A DNA stretch of 42,224 nucleotides from a virus: the IMG/VR virus record IMGVR_UViG_3300005264_000013, positions 1-42,224 of that record; one strand, written 5' to 3'. Under the pieces are notes generated by a model, which was not told the origin of the DNA, did no database searches, and was given only the letters and a program-made list of their open reading frames with translations. Numbering within the stretch: position 1 is the first letter of the stretch; every line of letters begins with the position of its first letter. This document shows positions 1 to 6,920 of the stretch, in pieces. Position numbers and translations under genes: made by a program.

Positions 1-22
1 AGTACCATTCTATCGAAATCTA
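1..22. repeat. terminal direct repeat, left copy
   Basis: The first 22 bases are identical to the last 22 (42203-42224). This is the usual mark of a circular contig whose ends overlap, so the window is probably one full genome unit. Confidence 0.9.
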
Positions 23-115
23 AGGATAAATACACATATTCTTACTGGTTGTATGTGATTAGAACACTAATGTCAAAGTAATATAGCTTATATTTAAAGC
101 GATTATAATTATAAA

Positions 116-148
116 GTGAACTTAGATTCTAAACATTTCTAGGTTCAC
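116..148. other. 11-bp stem-loop
   Basis: GTGAACTTAGA (116-126) pairs with TCTAGGTTCAC (138-148) with one G-T wobble and an 11-nt loop. No T-tract follows, so a classic terminator is unlikely. It may be an RNA structure or a protein-binding inverted repeat. Confidence 0.45.
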
Positions 149-289
149 GTCTATTTAAACAATAAAGGTAACAAAGTGTAATTCTGAATATGTTTCAAAA
201 AATATTGTAGGACAACAAAAAGTTTCAAATATTTAAGTATGACTAGGTGTATGTCTCTCTTGTATCATAAGAGTTAAAGCGTAATATTG

Positions 290-310
290 AACTGATAAAG
301 AATATTATCA
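290..310 (+). repeat. 21-bp repeat, copy 1 (inverted partner at 1195-1215)
   Basis: A 21-bp sequence with core ACTGATAAAGAATATTATC occurs here and, inverted, at 1195-1215. This copy also forms a perfect hairpin: ACTGATAA (291-298) with TTATCAGT (305-312). Confidence 0.6.
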
Positions 311-498
311 GTCGAGTATAATTATATCTTGAACTAAGAAGATAAACAACAGAGAAGGATACTATATGTTTATTATGTTTATTAATATTATAATTGATGT
401 GTTTATTGATATCTCATATATTTATTGATGTTTATTATAAGTATCTCAAACAATATAGTATATAATTTAGTTTAATCTTTAATAAAATAATTATTCCT

Positions 499-531
499 AT
501 AAGAATATTATTAATAATAAATTATTCTTAT
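499..531. other. AT-rich stem-loop
   Basis: ATAAGAAT (499-506) pairs with ATTCTTAT (524-531). It lies between convergent transcription units and could take part in termination. Both arms are AT-only apart from one G/C pair, so chance is a real alternative. Confidence 0.35.
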
Positions 532-652
532 GTTAATGTCTTCTTGTGTTGTCACTTGGTCATATAAGACACTATTATTTGGGGAATACAAACACACCTT
601 TATTTGATAATGTCCTTCTGTGTGTCTTCTTTGACACCTCTGTATTAAGGTC

Positions 653-781
653 TTAGTTTCCCGCTAATTTATTTACTGCGTCCATCAAGTCTTGATATGT
701 GTCGTCTTCTGTGTCGTTTTCAACAGACTCATAATAAGCACTTAACACACGCTTTAACATCTGTCGTTCTTTTTTATTCAT
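653..781 (-). CDS. small acidic protein, 42 aa
   Basis: ATG with a GAGGTG ribosome site about 6 nt upstream, ending in TAA. The product begins MNKKERQMLKRVLSAYY and ends with an acidic, helix-prone segment (ENDTEDDTYQDLMDAVNKL). It is the last gene of the leftward accessory operon, after the gene at 815-1099. No family is recognised. Confidence 0.7.
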   Translation of the reverse strand: MNKKERQMLKRVLSAYYESVENDTEDDTYQDLMDAVNKLAGN

Positions 782-814
782 TTTAGCACCTCTTTCAATT
801 TTAAAGTGGATAGT

Positions 815-1099
815 TTATTTAAATCTTTCGTTTAGTTTATCCCTAAAATTAAATCTTGTGATGTGTGTTCCCTGTTTTAATCTCTCGATTTTAAATCCCG
901 TTCTCCTTAGCAGTTGGCTTATTAATCTTGCATTATATTTAATCTTCTTTTGTGTTGAGTATTGTTTTGTTTCATTGTGATATGATGTCAAGCCACTTAT
1001 AATTTGTTGTAGTGTTAAACTCTTGCCCATACAATATTTTTTAATATATCCTTTAAGTAACTCTGTGATGTGTTGGTTATGTCTTGTTTTACGATTCAT
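815..1099 (-). CDS. putative basic DNA-binding protein, 94 aa
   Basis: Basic protein of unknown family. Residues about 23-70 (MGKSLTLQQIISGLTSYHN, then RLISQLLRRTGFKIERL) look like helices of a winged-helix or helix-turn-helix fold with a basic recognition segment, so a regulator is possible, but no signature is decisive. The start is supported by GGGGTG upstream of the ATG. A 139-nt gap with a perfect 7-bp hairpin and one arm of a 21-bp inverted repeat separates it from the preceding gene, so it may be regulated separately. Confidence 0.65.
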   Translation of the reverse strand: MNRKTRHNQHITELLKGYIKKYCMGKSLTLQQIISGLTSYHNETKQYSTQKKIKYNARLISQLLRRTGFKIERLKQGTHITRFNFRDKLNERFK

Positions 1100-1170
1100 A
1101 TAAACACCCCTGTTTATAGATTTTTCTCCCTTGCTTGTTGTCCTATTCCTTTTTAATAATATGCTCTTAT

Positions 1171-1187
1171 ATCATTAAAATAATGAT
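1171..1187. other. hairpin in intergenic gap
   Basis: ATCATTA (1171-1177) and TAATGAT (1181-1187) form a perfect 7-bp stem with a 3-nt loop. It lies between the genes ending at 1239 and starting at 1099, next to a 21-bp repeat copy, and could be an operator or a transcript-processing structure. Confidence 0.4.
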
Positions 1188-1194
1188 TCTCAAA

Positions 1195-1215
1195 TGATAA
1201 TATTCTTTATCAGTT
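1195..1215 (-). repeat. 21-bp repeat, copy 2
   Basis: Exact reverse complement of 290-310. The two copies are inverted and about 900 bp apart, enclosing the genes at 653-781 and 815-1099. This copy lacks the last two bases that complete the hairpin in copy 1. Confidence 0.6.
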
Positions 1216-1238
1216 TGAGATGTCGTCTTTAAACCCCC

Positions 1239-1427
1239 TTAAAAATATTCTCTACCAATAACTTTATTTAAATCATATTGGTTTTTTGTTACTAAATAAG
1301 CATTATAAGAGTCTTTATTAAAATTATACATATTAGTAATATTCTTTAATACAACTTTAATGCTTGGTTTATTCTCTTTGTATGCTAATCTTACTAAATC
1401 ATTAATACTTATATCTTTATCTTCCAT
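1239..1427 (-). CDS. hypothetical protein, 62 aa
   Basis: Start ATG follows AGAGGTG closely. Begins MEDKDISINDLVRLAYKEN and is otherwise a mixed-charge small protein with no motif. It lies 3 nt downstream of the gene at 1431-1571, whose last codons contain its ribosome site. Confidence 0.65.
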   Translation of the reverse strand: MEDKDISINDLVRLAYKENKPSIKVVLKNITNMYNFNKDSYNAYLVTKNQYDLNKVIGREYF

Positions 1428-1430
1428 TCT

Positions 1431-1571
1431 TTACACCTCTAAACCAAAAAAATCTTTGTTATATAAATCTTCATAAATAGCCTTTGATTCTGTTCCATCT
1501 TCATATAAAACAAAAACTTCTTTTCCTGTATTAAATAAATATTTAGCCATTTGTCTTGATATTTCATCCAT
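1431..1571 (-). CDS. hypothetical protein, 46 aa
   Basis: MDEISRQMAKYLFNTG followed by a beta-like stretch (KEVFVLYEDGTESKAIYEDL). The ATG is preceded by AGAGGTGTAG. Its last codons (LEV, stop) encode the GAGGTG site of the next gene, so the two are probably translationally coupled. No family is recognised. Confidence 0.65.
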   Translation of the reverse strand: MDEISRQMAKYLFNTGKEVFVLYEDGTESKAIYEDLYNKDFFGLEV

Positions 1572-1582
1572 CTTCTACACCT

Positions 1583-1720
1583 CTAAATTTCTGTTATTTT
1601 TTCAATATTTATCAAATCGTGATTCCCTACGTTAATAATCCCACTAAAAAGACACTCTTCTAAATCACTTTCGCAAAAATCTTCATCTATATCTATTTTT
1701 ATTAAATATCTCTTTATCAT
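1583..1720 (-). CDS. hypothetical protein, 45 aa
   Basis: MIKRYLIKIDIDEDFCESD; acidic centre, possible small alpha/beta fold. AGAGGTC lies 5 nt before the ATG. Sits in the tightly packed leftward accessory operon. Unknown function. Confidence 0.6.
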   Translation of the reverse strand: MIKRYLIKIDIDEDFCESDLEECLFSGIINVGNHDLINIEKITEI

Positions 1721-1731
1721 CTTGACCTCTT

Positions 1732-1860
1732 TTAAGGTATCTGTAACCTTAAACATAAATCGTTTATTTCTGTGATGTTGTAATTTCCATTTTTTATTGT
1801 GTCGTTCATAATTAAATTATGAATAAACACTCTCTCTTTATTGCTTAACTCGATTTTCAT
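1732..1860 (-). CDS. hypothetical protein, 42 aa
   Basis: MKIELSNKERVFIHNLIMND, helical, unknown family. Its ATG overlaps the TGA of the upstream gene in an ATGA arrangement, indicating coupled translation. Confidence 0.6.
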   Translation of the reverse strand: MKIELSNKERVFIHNLIMNDTIKNGNYNITEINDLCLRLQIP

Positions 1861-1961
1861 CTTGATTCTCTCCAAGGTGTGAAGCCCTCTTTATCTCTAA
1901 GGCATTTGCATTTATCTTCTATGTTTCTACATTGTTTGCAATACCATTCTTTTTTATTCAT
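1857..1961 (-). CDS. Cys-rich mini-protein, 34 aa
   Basis: Four cysteines in the pattern CKQC (residues 8-11) and CKC (18-20) suggest a small zinc-binding knuckle. Overlaps the flanking genes at both ends (ATGA to the downstream gene, 8 nt with the upstream one). Function unknown. Confidence 0.6.
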   Translation of the reverse strand: MNKKEWYCKQCRNIEDKCKCLRDKEGFTPWRESR

Positions 1962-2139
1962 CTTGATTAACCTCGTAGTTAAAACTAAAATATAATTCGT
2001 TGTTCTTTTTCTCTTGTTCTAAGTTATACTTTAAATGTATTCTGTTTAAAACTTCTGCGTTAATCCTTAATAAATCGTTAATATCTGATTCATTAAAAAT
2101 TTCTGTCATAGTTTTATAATCTTCTTTTGTTAATGTCAT
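1954..2139 (-). CDS. hypothetical protein, 61 aa
   Basis: MTLTKEDYKTMTEIFNES; largely helical and acidic. Starts 2 nt after the preceding gene's end and overlaps the next gene. No domain recognised. Confidence 0.65.
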   Translation of the reverse strand: MTLTKEDYKTMTEIFNESDINDLLRINAEVLNRIHLKYNLEQEKKNNELYFSFNYEVNQDE

Positions 2140-2141
2140 CT

Positions 2142-2444
2142 TTATAAGTCCTCTATTAAAACTGCTTTCCCTGTCTTTAAATCTGCTTTTACATCTTTTA
2201 ATTCATTACATAAAAATAGATTTCTGTATTTCCCTGTTGTCTTACTATATTTCCAATCACAACCTAAATAATAAATATTTGTTGTTTTGAGTTTTACTAC
2301 TATGGTTGAATTATAACTTTGAAATAAACTCCCACCTGTAAAATCTAAAATAAATTGGTTAGGAATATAATTTCCTCTTGATGATGTTATATTTTCAACA
2401 CTTTTAAATTGTCCTAATTCCTTTAATAGTTTATTCTTATTCAT
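2142..2444 (-). CDS. hypothetical protein, 100 aa
   Basis: Mixed alpha/beta protein with a beta-rich centre (residues 40-75, with aromatic and Lys residues). Start overlaps the upstream stop by 4 nt. No family recognised. Confidence 0.7.
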   Translation of the reverse strand: MNKNKLLKELGQFKSVENITSSRGNYIPNQFILDFTGGSLFQSYNSTIVVKLKTTNIYYLGCDWKYSKTTGKYRNLFLCNELKDVKADLKTGKAVLIEDL

Positions 2445-2743
2445 CTTCTACACCTTCCAAACCATTTCGTTTCTGATTTTAATTTTATAGATTCGTTGCC
2501 GTCGTATTCTTCCACTATAAACATTTCATTATCTTTTAATTTACACACTCTTATATTTTCCCAACCACCTACATACTCATCTATTCCTTTACTTTTTAAA
2601 TATTCCATAACTTCTTCTTCTTCTGCGTTTCTCTTTGCTAATTTAATTAAGCCTTTATTGAATAACATAAACTCTTTGTTTTCATCAGAAGCCCAAGAAT
2701 TCCAACCTGCCCCATAACCATAACTTATTAAAAACTCTTTCAT
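2441..2743 (-). CDS. conserved-looking viral hypothetical protein, 100 aa
   Basis: Begins MKEFLISYGYGAGWNSWAS; the YGAGW segment followed later by GGWENIRV and EEYDGNESI resembles a widespread family of small phage proteins of unknown function (recognition from memory, not searched). AGAGGTG precedes the ATG. Overlaps the next gene by 4 nt. Confidence 0.75.
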   Translation of the reverse strand: MKEFLISYGYGAGWNSWASDENKEFMLFNKGLIKLAKRNAEEEEVMEYLKSKGIDEYVGGWENIRVCKLKDNEMFIVEEYDGNESIKLKSETKWFGRCRR

Positions 2744-2746
2744 TCT

Positions 2747-2893
2747 CTACACCTCTTTTAGTCTTTCTAATTCTTTATTTATTTCATTTATTATTGTTTC
2801 TGCTCTGAATTTTATATGCGTTAGTCCGTGTATGCTTAAATCATCAACATTAAAAGTTTCGTTATCTTCTCTTATTTCTAATTCTACAACCAT
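2747..2893 (-). CDS. hypothetical protein, 48 aa
   Basis: MVVELEIREDNETFNV followed by a C-terminal helix (ETIINEINKELERLKEV). Starts 1 nt after the upstream gene's stop with GAGGTG in front. Its own last codons (KEV, stop) carry the GAGGTG of the following gene. Confidence 0.65.
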   Translation of the reverse strand: MVVELEIREDNETFNVDDLSIHGLTHIKFRAETIINEINKELERLKEV

Positions 2894-2894
2894 T

Positions 2895-3077
2895 TTAATA
2901 CACCTCGCATTTATTTAAATATCGTTGAACTTCTAAATTTTTTAAAAAGTGGTTACACTCCGTAAGATGTCTTCTTAAATCCTCTTTTAATATTGTAGTC
3001 ATCTTTAAATCTTGTTTCTCTTTTCTTATTTGTTTGTTAAGTTTAAATTCGTTAGTTCTTTTAAGTTTAATCATCAT
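2895..3077 (-). CDS. basic hypothetical protein, 60 aa
   Basis: Lys/Arg-rich helical protein starting MMIKLKRTNEF, with two Cys near the C-terminus. GAGGTG lies 6 nt before the ATG. No family recognised. Confidence 0.6.
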   Translation of the reverse strand: MMIKLKRTNEFKLNKQIRKEKQDLKMTTILKEDLRRHLTECNHFLKNLEVQRYLNKCEVY

Positions 3078-3080
3078 TTT

Positions 3081-3230
3081 TTACACCTCGTCTTTTTCTA
3101 ACTCAATAATATTCTGATGTTCTCTACAACTATGAGGAAATATCCTTTTAAGTTCTTTAAGTGAGTAATTTCTTCCCTCATCTTTATAAGACGCTTTCAA
3201 ACCTTTAATCCAATTATTGTAATTAACCAT
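3081..3230 (-). CDS. basic hypothetical protein, 49 aa
   Basis: The start is set at the ATG at 3230 (MVNYNNWIKGLKASYKDE), which has GAGGTT upstream and lies downstream of an archaeal-type promoter. A longer open frame to 3410 reads through AT-rich, hydrophobic, non-protein-like sequence and is not used. First gene of the accessory operon 3230 to 653. Unknown function. Confidence 0.6.
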   Translation of the reverse strand: MVNYNNWIKGLKASYKDEGRNYSLKELKRIFPHSCREHQNIIELEKDEV

Positions 3231-3288
3231 TTTTAATAACCTCTTTAAAGTTGCTCTTTGACAACTTCTAAACAAATGAATAATAACT

Positions 3289-3308
3289 GCACTTATAAAC
3301 CTTTCGGT
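3289..3308 (-). promoter_or_regulatory. archaeal BRE/TATA promoter
   Basis: Leftward GAAAGGTTTATAAGTGC: an A/G-rich BRE followed by a TATA box, about 60 nt before the start of the gene at 3081-3230. Candidate promoter for the whole 3230-to-653 operon. Confidence 0.6.
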
Positions 3309-3411
3309 GTAAAAAATATAAATGTCTAGTGAATATGTTGTGGTATATATGTTTATTATATACAATATATTGTGTTTGTTTATAAAGAAAGTGTGATAAC
3401 CACAGGACAAA

Positions 3412-3909
3412 TTATTTTAAAGAAATATATGTGGTATTTCCACCAACACCACCATTAGTTTTTAGAATATTAATTTTATTATTATGATATAATTTATTTA
3501 TTTTTCTTTGTAATGTTTTATATGAATATGGTTTTCCCATCTTTTTATATAAATCTCCTATTTTAATTTTATCTTTTGTTATAAAATTTAATGGATTATA
3601 TTTATTATTAAATTCGTTTTGTTTATTAACATTATCTTCTAATCCTTTAAAAATTAAAACATATTTATTTTCTTTTAAAATTTCATTAATCCTATTGACT
3701 AATCTTATTTTTTCATTACTTCTATCAGAAATAGTATGTATTACAGAGTGGTGGTTAGGACATAATCCAATAATATTTTTTATATCATCAGTTCCACCCT
3801 CACTTCTTGGTATTATATGATGTAAGTGTATATTTTTGTTTCTCCTACAAAAAACACACTCTTTTCTAATAATATCATATTTTTTCTGTTTTAAACTATA
3901 TTTTCCCAT
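3412..3909 (-). CDS. HNH endonuclease with C-terminal winged-helix-like domain
   Basis: Free-standing HNH homing-type endonuclease of 165 aa. The HNH core is clear: CVFC, then HLHHIIPRSEGGTDD, then NIIGLCPNHHSVIH, giving zinc-binding cysteine pairs and catalytic His residues. The C-terminal 60 residues (KIKIGDLYKKMGKPYSYKTL and on) look like a helical DNA-binding domain. The start is placed at the ATG at 3909 (MGKYSLKQKKYD) because a strong BRE/TATA promoter ends about 30 nt upstream; extension to 4131 adds only hydrophobic AT-rich residues. It has its own promoter, as is usual for homing genes that insert between viral genes. Confidence 0.85.
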   Translation of the reverse strand: MGKYSLKQKKYDIIRKECVFCRRNKNIHLHHIIPRSEGGTDDIKNIIGLCPNHHSVIHTISDRSNEKIRLVNRINEILKENKYVLIFKGLEDNVNKQNEFNNKYNPLNFITKDKIKIGDLYKKMGKPYSYKTLQRKINKLYHNNKINILKTNGGVGGNTTYISLK

Positions 3910-3928
3910 ATATTTATATGTTATTAAC

Positions 3929-3951
3929 TCCTTTATATAACTTTCCTTTAA
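3929..3951 (-). promoter_or_regulatory. archaeal BRE/TATA promoter of HNH gene
   Basis: Leftward GGAAAGTTATATAAAGGAG, about 27 nt from the ATG at 3909, which predicts a leaderless or very short-leader transcript. Confidence 0.7.
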
Positions 3952-4277
3952 GTTGTCGAAAGATATATAAACGAGTGTAATCACTACTATATTATTAATT
4001 TGGTTATTCCGAATTAACAATAATTTTAAAATTGTTACAACACATAAGAATTTATTACTGATTAGTAATAAAAATTTAATTATCATGAGATAGTGATAAC
4101 TATAAAAAACCTGTTGATTTAAGTTCAACAAAGAAATATAGTAAAATGTATATTAGTTTAGTGATAACTATATTTTCAATATTTCTTAGAAAAAAAAGAA
4201 CATTATTTAAAGGCGTGGGTGTTAAGAAAAACACACCCCCCATACCTAAAAATAGATACAGGGAATGTGAAAGAGGT
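3952..4277. other. non-coding region with operator-like repeats
   Basis: About 325 bp without a convincing gene. TAGTGATAACTATA occurs twice as a direct repeat (4091-4104 and 4159-4172), 68 bp apart, upstream of the HNH promoter. A terminator-like hairpin follows at 4217-4238. The repeats may be regulator-binding sites. Confidence 0.5.
4217..4238 (-). terminator. terminator-like hairpin
   Basis: GGGTGT (4217-4222) pairs with ACACCC (4233-4238), unusually GC-rich for this genome. In the leftward direction a run of eight T appears some 20 nt further on. It lies downstream of the last gene of the 4833-to-4278 operon. Confidence 0.5.
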
Positions 4278-4445
4278 TCATAATTGTGTTATAATGTCTG
4301 TTTCAATATCACACGTTAATTCAAAGTCTCTCATATCATCATCTCTTAATTGTTCTCGTTTATAATACATTACTATATCCAATAGATGTAGTAATTTATA
4401 TCTTGGTATAGATAGTTCTGCCATCTTTTCTAAATCATTTCTCAT
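4278..4445 (-). CDS. hypothetical protein, 55 aa
   Basis: MRNDLEKMAELSIPRYKLLH, helical with an acidic second half. ATG overlaps the upstream TGA (ATGA). Last gene of a three-gene leftward operon. Unknown function. Confidence 0.65.
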   Translation of the reverse strand: MRNDLEKMAELSIPRYKLLHLLDIVMYYKREQLRDDDMRDFELTCDIETDIITQL

Positions 4446-4594
4446 CTTAATTCTAACCTCGTTTTTATGTCTTTTTTTAATTCTCTTTCAATATACAAAC
4501 TTAAACTAAATACATTAATTGGTAAACTTATGTTTCTTTGCATACAATATTCGTGTATATAATTTTCAGTCTTATCTTGCATCCATCCCATCAT
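4442..4594 (-). CDS. hypothetical protein, 50 aa
   Basis: MMGWMQDKTENYIHEYCMQR, helical. The ATG at 4594 overlaps the TGA of the upstream gene, and the stop overlaps the next ATG, so all three genes of this operon are joined by ATGA overlaps. Unknown function. Confidence 0.65.
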   Translation of the reverse strand: MMGWMQDKTENYIHEYCMQRNISLPINVFSLSLYIERELKKDIKTRLELR

Positions 4595-4833
4595 TCACAC
4601 CCCTCACAAAACATTAATCTATCATCTGGTAAAATCTTATGACAACCAGCACATTGTCTATTCTCAAAAGACTCTGCTATGTATTCATCTAAATCTGTAT
4701 CAAACACACTATAAAAGTCTGCTCCATTAAAATCTCTAACAAATTCTTTTAACTGGTCTTCTGTAAATGTGTCTAAAAACAATTCCTTTTGTTCTTCTAT
4801 ATTTTCTTCATACCATTCATTAAATACTTTCAT
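4591..4833 (-). CDS. acidic protein with C-terminal zinc ribbon, 80 aa
   Basis: A strongly acidic helical N-terminal part (residues 1-55) is followed by a CAGC...CEGC zinc-ribbon-like pair (about residues 61-79). First gene of a short operon with its own promoter. Possibly a protein- or nucleic-acid-binding adaptor; no family recognised. Confidence 0.7.
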   Translation of the reverse strand: MKVFNEWYEENIEEQKELFLDTFTEDQLKEFVRDFNGADFYSVFDTDLDEYIAESFENRQCAGCHKILPDDRLMFCEGCE

Positions 4834-4866
4834 ATTAATTACCTCTTATAATATAGTAGTGTAGTA

Positions 4867-4890
4867 CTCCTTTATATATCTTTCTTTTTT
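4867..4890 (-). promoter_or_regulatory. archaeal BRE/TATA promoter
   Basis: Leftward GAAAGATATATAAAGGAG, about 45 nt before the ATG at 4833. A GAGGT ribosome site lies between them, so the transcript probably has a short leader. Confidence 0.7.
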
Positions 4891-4965
4891 GTTATCAACT
4901 GATAATTTAACCTATATTGTGGATAGGGTTATCTTACTATGTTTAATCAATAATAGTTGATTCTA

Positions 4966-4990
4966 GAGCTGTAAACCCCTTTCTACTTAG
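4966..4990 (-). repeat. 25-bp bipartite operon-end element, copy 1
   Basis: GAGCTGTAA, six variable bases, TTCTACTTAG. The same arrangement with identical arms and spacing occurs at 20488-20512. Both copies sit just outside the 3' end of an operon. This copy is 3 nt past the stop of the winged-helix gene that ends the replication operon. Confidence 0.6.
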
Positions 4991-4993
4991 AGA

Positions 4994-5281
4994 TTATTTC
5001 TTTTTGAGATATGTTTGTACAAATGCTTTCTTCATTATAAACATCAACTCATCCATTCGATTATCTGCATATCTTTCATTAACCATAAAGGTTCTTTTAA
5101 GTCTCTTTGGGTTATTAGTCTTTATTAAAAATCCTGTATGTTCTAAGTTGTTTAAGATTCTTGACACAGTACCAAAACTAACCTTACTATTCTTAGATAT
5201 TTCTTTTGCATCGAACTTATAATCTTTACGACTTCTTAATTTACCATATATGTATAACATTACATCAATTCCTTGTGCCAT
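4994..5281 (-). CDS. winged-helix DNA-binding protein
   Basis: 95 aa. Residues 20-75 form a typical winged helix-turn-helix: FDAKEISKNSKVSFGTVSRIL is the HTH and the following NLEHTGFLIKTNN plus RTFMV is the wing. Basic C-terminus. It starts 4 nt after the gene at 5286-6473 and ends the replication operon. It could be a repressor or a replication factor. Archaeal MCM and Cdc6 proteins carry C-terminal winged helices, so a stand-alone wing next to an ATPase-like protein is suggestive but not proof. Confidence 0.8.
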   Translation of the reverse strand: MAQGIDVMLYIYGKLRSRKDYKFDAKEISKNSKVSFGTVSRILNNLEHTGFLIKTNNPKRLKRTFMVNERYADNRMDELMFIMKKAFVQTYLKKK

Positions 5282-5285
5282 AATA

Positions 5286-6473
5286 TCACATCTTAATTAA
5301 ACCAAGACTCTTAGCCTTAGTCATATATGCTTTATGACATTTATAAATATTATCCATTTCTTTATAAAAGATTTCGTCTGAATTACTATGACATTTAGCA
5401 TATCTTTCTACCAATGTTGCTATTCTCTTAAAAGTATTATCATATCTAACAGATTCTTCTCCAACACTATAATTCAAATCATATCTGCTTAAATCATAAG
5501 TTAATGTAAACTCATCAAAATGATTCTTTAGATAATATAGTTTACCTATGAAATTCTTATAATCTTGTATGTTCTCTTTCACAAAGTCAATCCAATTAGC
5601 TTGAAAGTCTAATTTGTTATTCTTTTTAACTTGACCATCACATAACACTGGAAAGATTCTATCAATAACTGCTTCTGTAAACATTTGTTCAAAACACATC
5701 TTACCTTTCTCCATATAATATTCTGGTAAGTTGTGAAATATAACATAACCATAGTCAACAACAGAAATCTTAGAACCAGTAGCATGACTACCAATAGTCT
5801 CATGTTCATAATCTGATTTAGTACCATCTCCTGTTTGAAAGAAGAATGATTCCATGTTCTCTGCTTTCTCTCCTGTATATCCAGACAACTCATTAAAACA
5901 AGTAAAGTCTTCTCCAATAAGTTGATACATCTTAGCCATAGATACTTTATTAACATTACGACCAAGTCCTGTTGGTTTAATAATACTTTCTACAATACCA
6001 TCTTTTCCAAATGCTTTCTTAGTAGCAACTCTTGCAGTAGCCTTAGTAACCCATGTAGTTAATACACACCACTTAGCAACCCTAAAATCTTCGGGACACT
6101 GATGGTCTAAATCCATCCAGTCATCAAAGAACTCTTTATCATCAATATTATCACTCTCTGGAAACACTGCTCGTTTATAATCTTTAATAATATAGAATAC
6201 CTTACCTCTATATACAAGTTTTTCTTTATCTTTAATGTTTAATGGTAAGTCATGTTGATTTTCTGATGGTAAGAAGTATGTTGAATTATCTCCATCTTTC
6301 TTAATTTCAAATCCATCAAAGTTTTGTCGTTCAATGACCTTACCTTTATCATCTTTAATTGTTTTTGCTATACGTTTCTCATCTGATTTAATATCAGTAG
6401 CTTTTACAGTATTAGCAAACAACATCTTAAAGAGTTGTCCTGTGGCATCTTTATTGTATATCTTTTTGTTCAT
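5286..6473 (-). CDS. putative AAA+/helicase-like replication protein (degenerate P-loop)
   Basis: 395 aa, unrecognised with certainty. The middle (residues about 170-265) has the order of an AAA+ or SF3-like ATPase core. A glycine-rich turn after a hydrophobic strand (IIKPTGLGRNVNK) stands where a Walker A would be. FTCFNEL resembles a Walker B strand, YVIFHNLP resembles sensor 1 with Asn, and EAVIDRIFPV could supply an arginine finger. The Walker A is not canonical (no GxxxxGKS/T), so the enzyme may be inactive or the resemblance accidental. The C-terminal half is helical. Start: GAGGG before the ATG. Its place beside the winged-helix gene and in the operon with PolB and primase supports a replication role. 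Confidence 0.5.
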   Translation of the reverse strand: MNKKIYNKDATGQLFKMLFANTVKATDIKSDEKRIAKTIKDDKGKVIERQNFDGFEIKKDGDNSTYFLPSENQHDLPLNIKDKEKLVYRGKVFYIIKDYKRAVFPESDNIDDKEFFDDWMDLDHQCPEDFRVAKWCVLTTWVTKATARVATKKAFGKDGIVESIIKPTGLGRNVNKVSMAKMYQLIGEDFTCFNELSGYTGEKAENMESFFFQTGDGTKSDYEHETIGSHATGSKISVVDYGYVIFHNLPEYYMEKGKMCFEQMFTEAVIDRIFPVLCDGQVKKNNKLDFQANWIDFVKENIQDYKNFIGKLYYLKNHFDEFTLTYDLSRYDLNYSVGEESVRYDNTFKRIATLVERYAKCHSNSDEIFYKEMDNIYKCHKAYMTKAKSLGLIKM

Positions 6474-6570
6474 TCTGTTCCCTCTTTTGAAAGGTGTTTA
6501 AATAACTATCATTAATAACATAGTTATCATCACACCATATTTGATACTCTGTTCTCTCTTTCATTATCAT
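6451..6570 (-). CDS. small overlapping gene, 39 aa
   Basis: MIMKERTEYQIWCDDNYVIN, polar. It overlaps the first 23 nt of the gene at 5286-6473 in another frame and fills the gap to the upstream gene. No strong ribosome site, and a second in-frame ATG lies 6 nt downstream. Modest support. Confidence 0.45.
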   Translation of the reverse strand: MIMKERTEYQIWCDDNYVINDSYLNTFQKREQNEQKDIQ

Positions 6571-6590
6571 TACACTCTGTCAATTTTAAA

Positions 6591-6905
6591 TTAACGTATA
6601 TCCTCAAATATATCTTCTTCCCCAGAGTTTTTACTTTTACCTTTTGTCTCTGCAATTCGTTGTGGTTCTACTTTCTTAGACTTATCTAAATGACCTTCCC
6701 ATAGAACTTTGCTCTTAGGTTTTTCATCAAATGCTATGATAGATGTCTTCACATAACCCTTTCCAGCATTTTCTAATTGAAAACACATATTATTACAAAC
6801 AATCCTTCCTTTACTACCTTGCTTATAACCTAATTTAAAAACATGAAATACTTTTCTTATATCTGCTATACTTAAAAAATCTGTTGTTAATTCTACCTCA
6901 TTCAT
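6591..6905 (-). CDS. small replication-operon protein with acidic tail, 104 aa
   Basis: Beta-rich N-terminal part (residues 1-70), a Lys-rich linker, then an acidic tail ending EEDIFEDIR. An acidic tip after a flexible linker is typical of single-strand DNA-binding proteins that recruit partners, so an SSB-like role is possible, but no OB-fold signature is visible. GAGGTGA gives a strong ribosome site. Two similar hairpins lie just upstream. Confidence 0.65.
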   Translation of the reverse strand: MNEVELTTDFLSIADIRKVFHVFKLGYKQGSKGRIVCNNMCFQLENAGKGYVKTSIIAFDEKPKSKVLWEGHLDKSKKVEPQRIAETKGKSKNSGEEDIFEDIR

Positions 6906-6920
6906 TTAATTCACCTCACT

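Larger units (their letters stand above)
1..652. other. non-coding AT-rich region
   Basis: No convincing gene is seen on either strand in about 650 bp. The stretch lies between the small rightward gene at 42018-42167 (across the circle) and the leftward operon ending at 653, so it is a convergent region. It holds hairpins at 116-148, 291-312 and 499-531, and four copies of TGTTTATT between 367 and 436. It could hold terminators, a non-coding RNA or an origin; nothing decides between these. Confidence 0.6.

Noticed and set aside
366-428. A 20-codon hydrophobic frame with a possible GAAGGAT site on the + strand
   Set aside because: Composed almost only of Phe, Ile and Met from TTTATT repeats; the AT-rich repeat explains it without a gene.
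360-440. Four TGTTTATT copies as CRISPR-like or origin iterons
   Set aside because: Irregular spacing, very low complexity and no spacer structure; at most an AT-rich element.
3910-4131. N-terminal extension of the HNH gene to a 239-aa protein
   Set aside because: The added part is AT-rich hydrophobic noise, and the promoter lies inside it, about 27 nt before the internal ATG.
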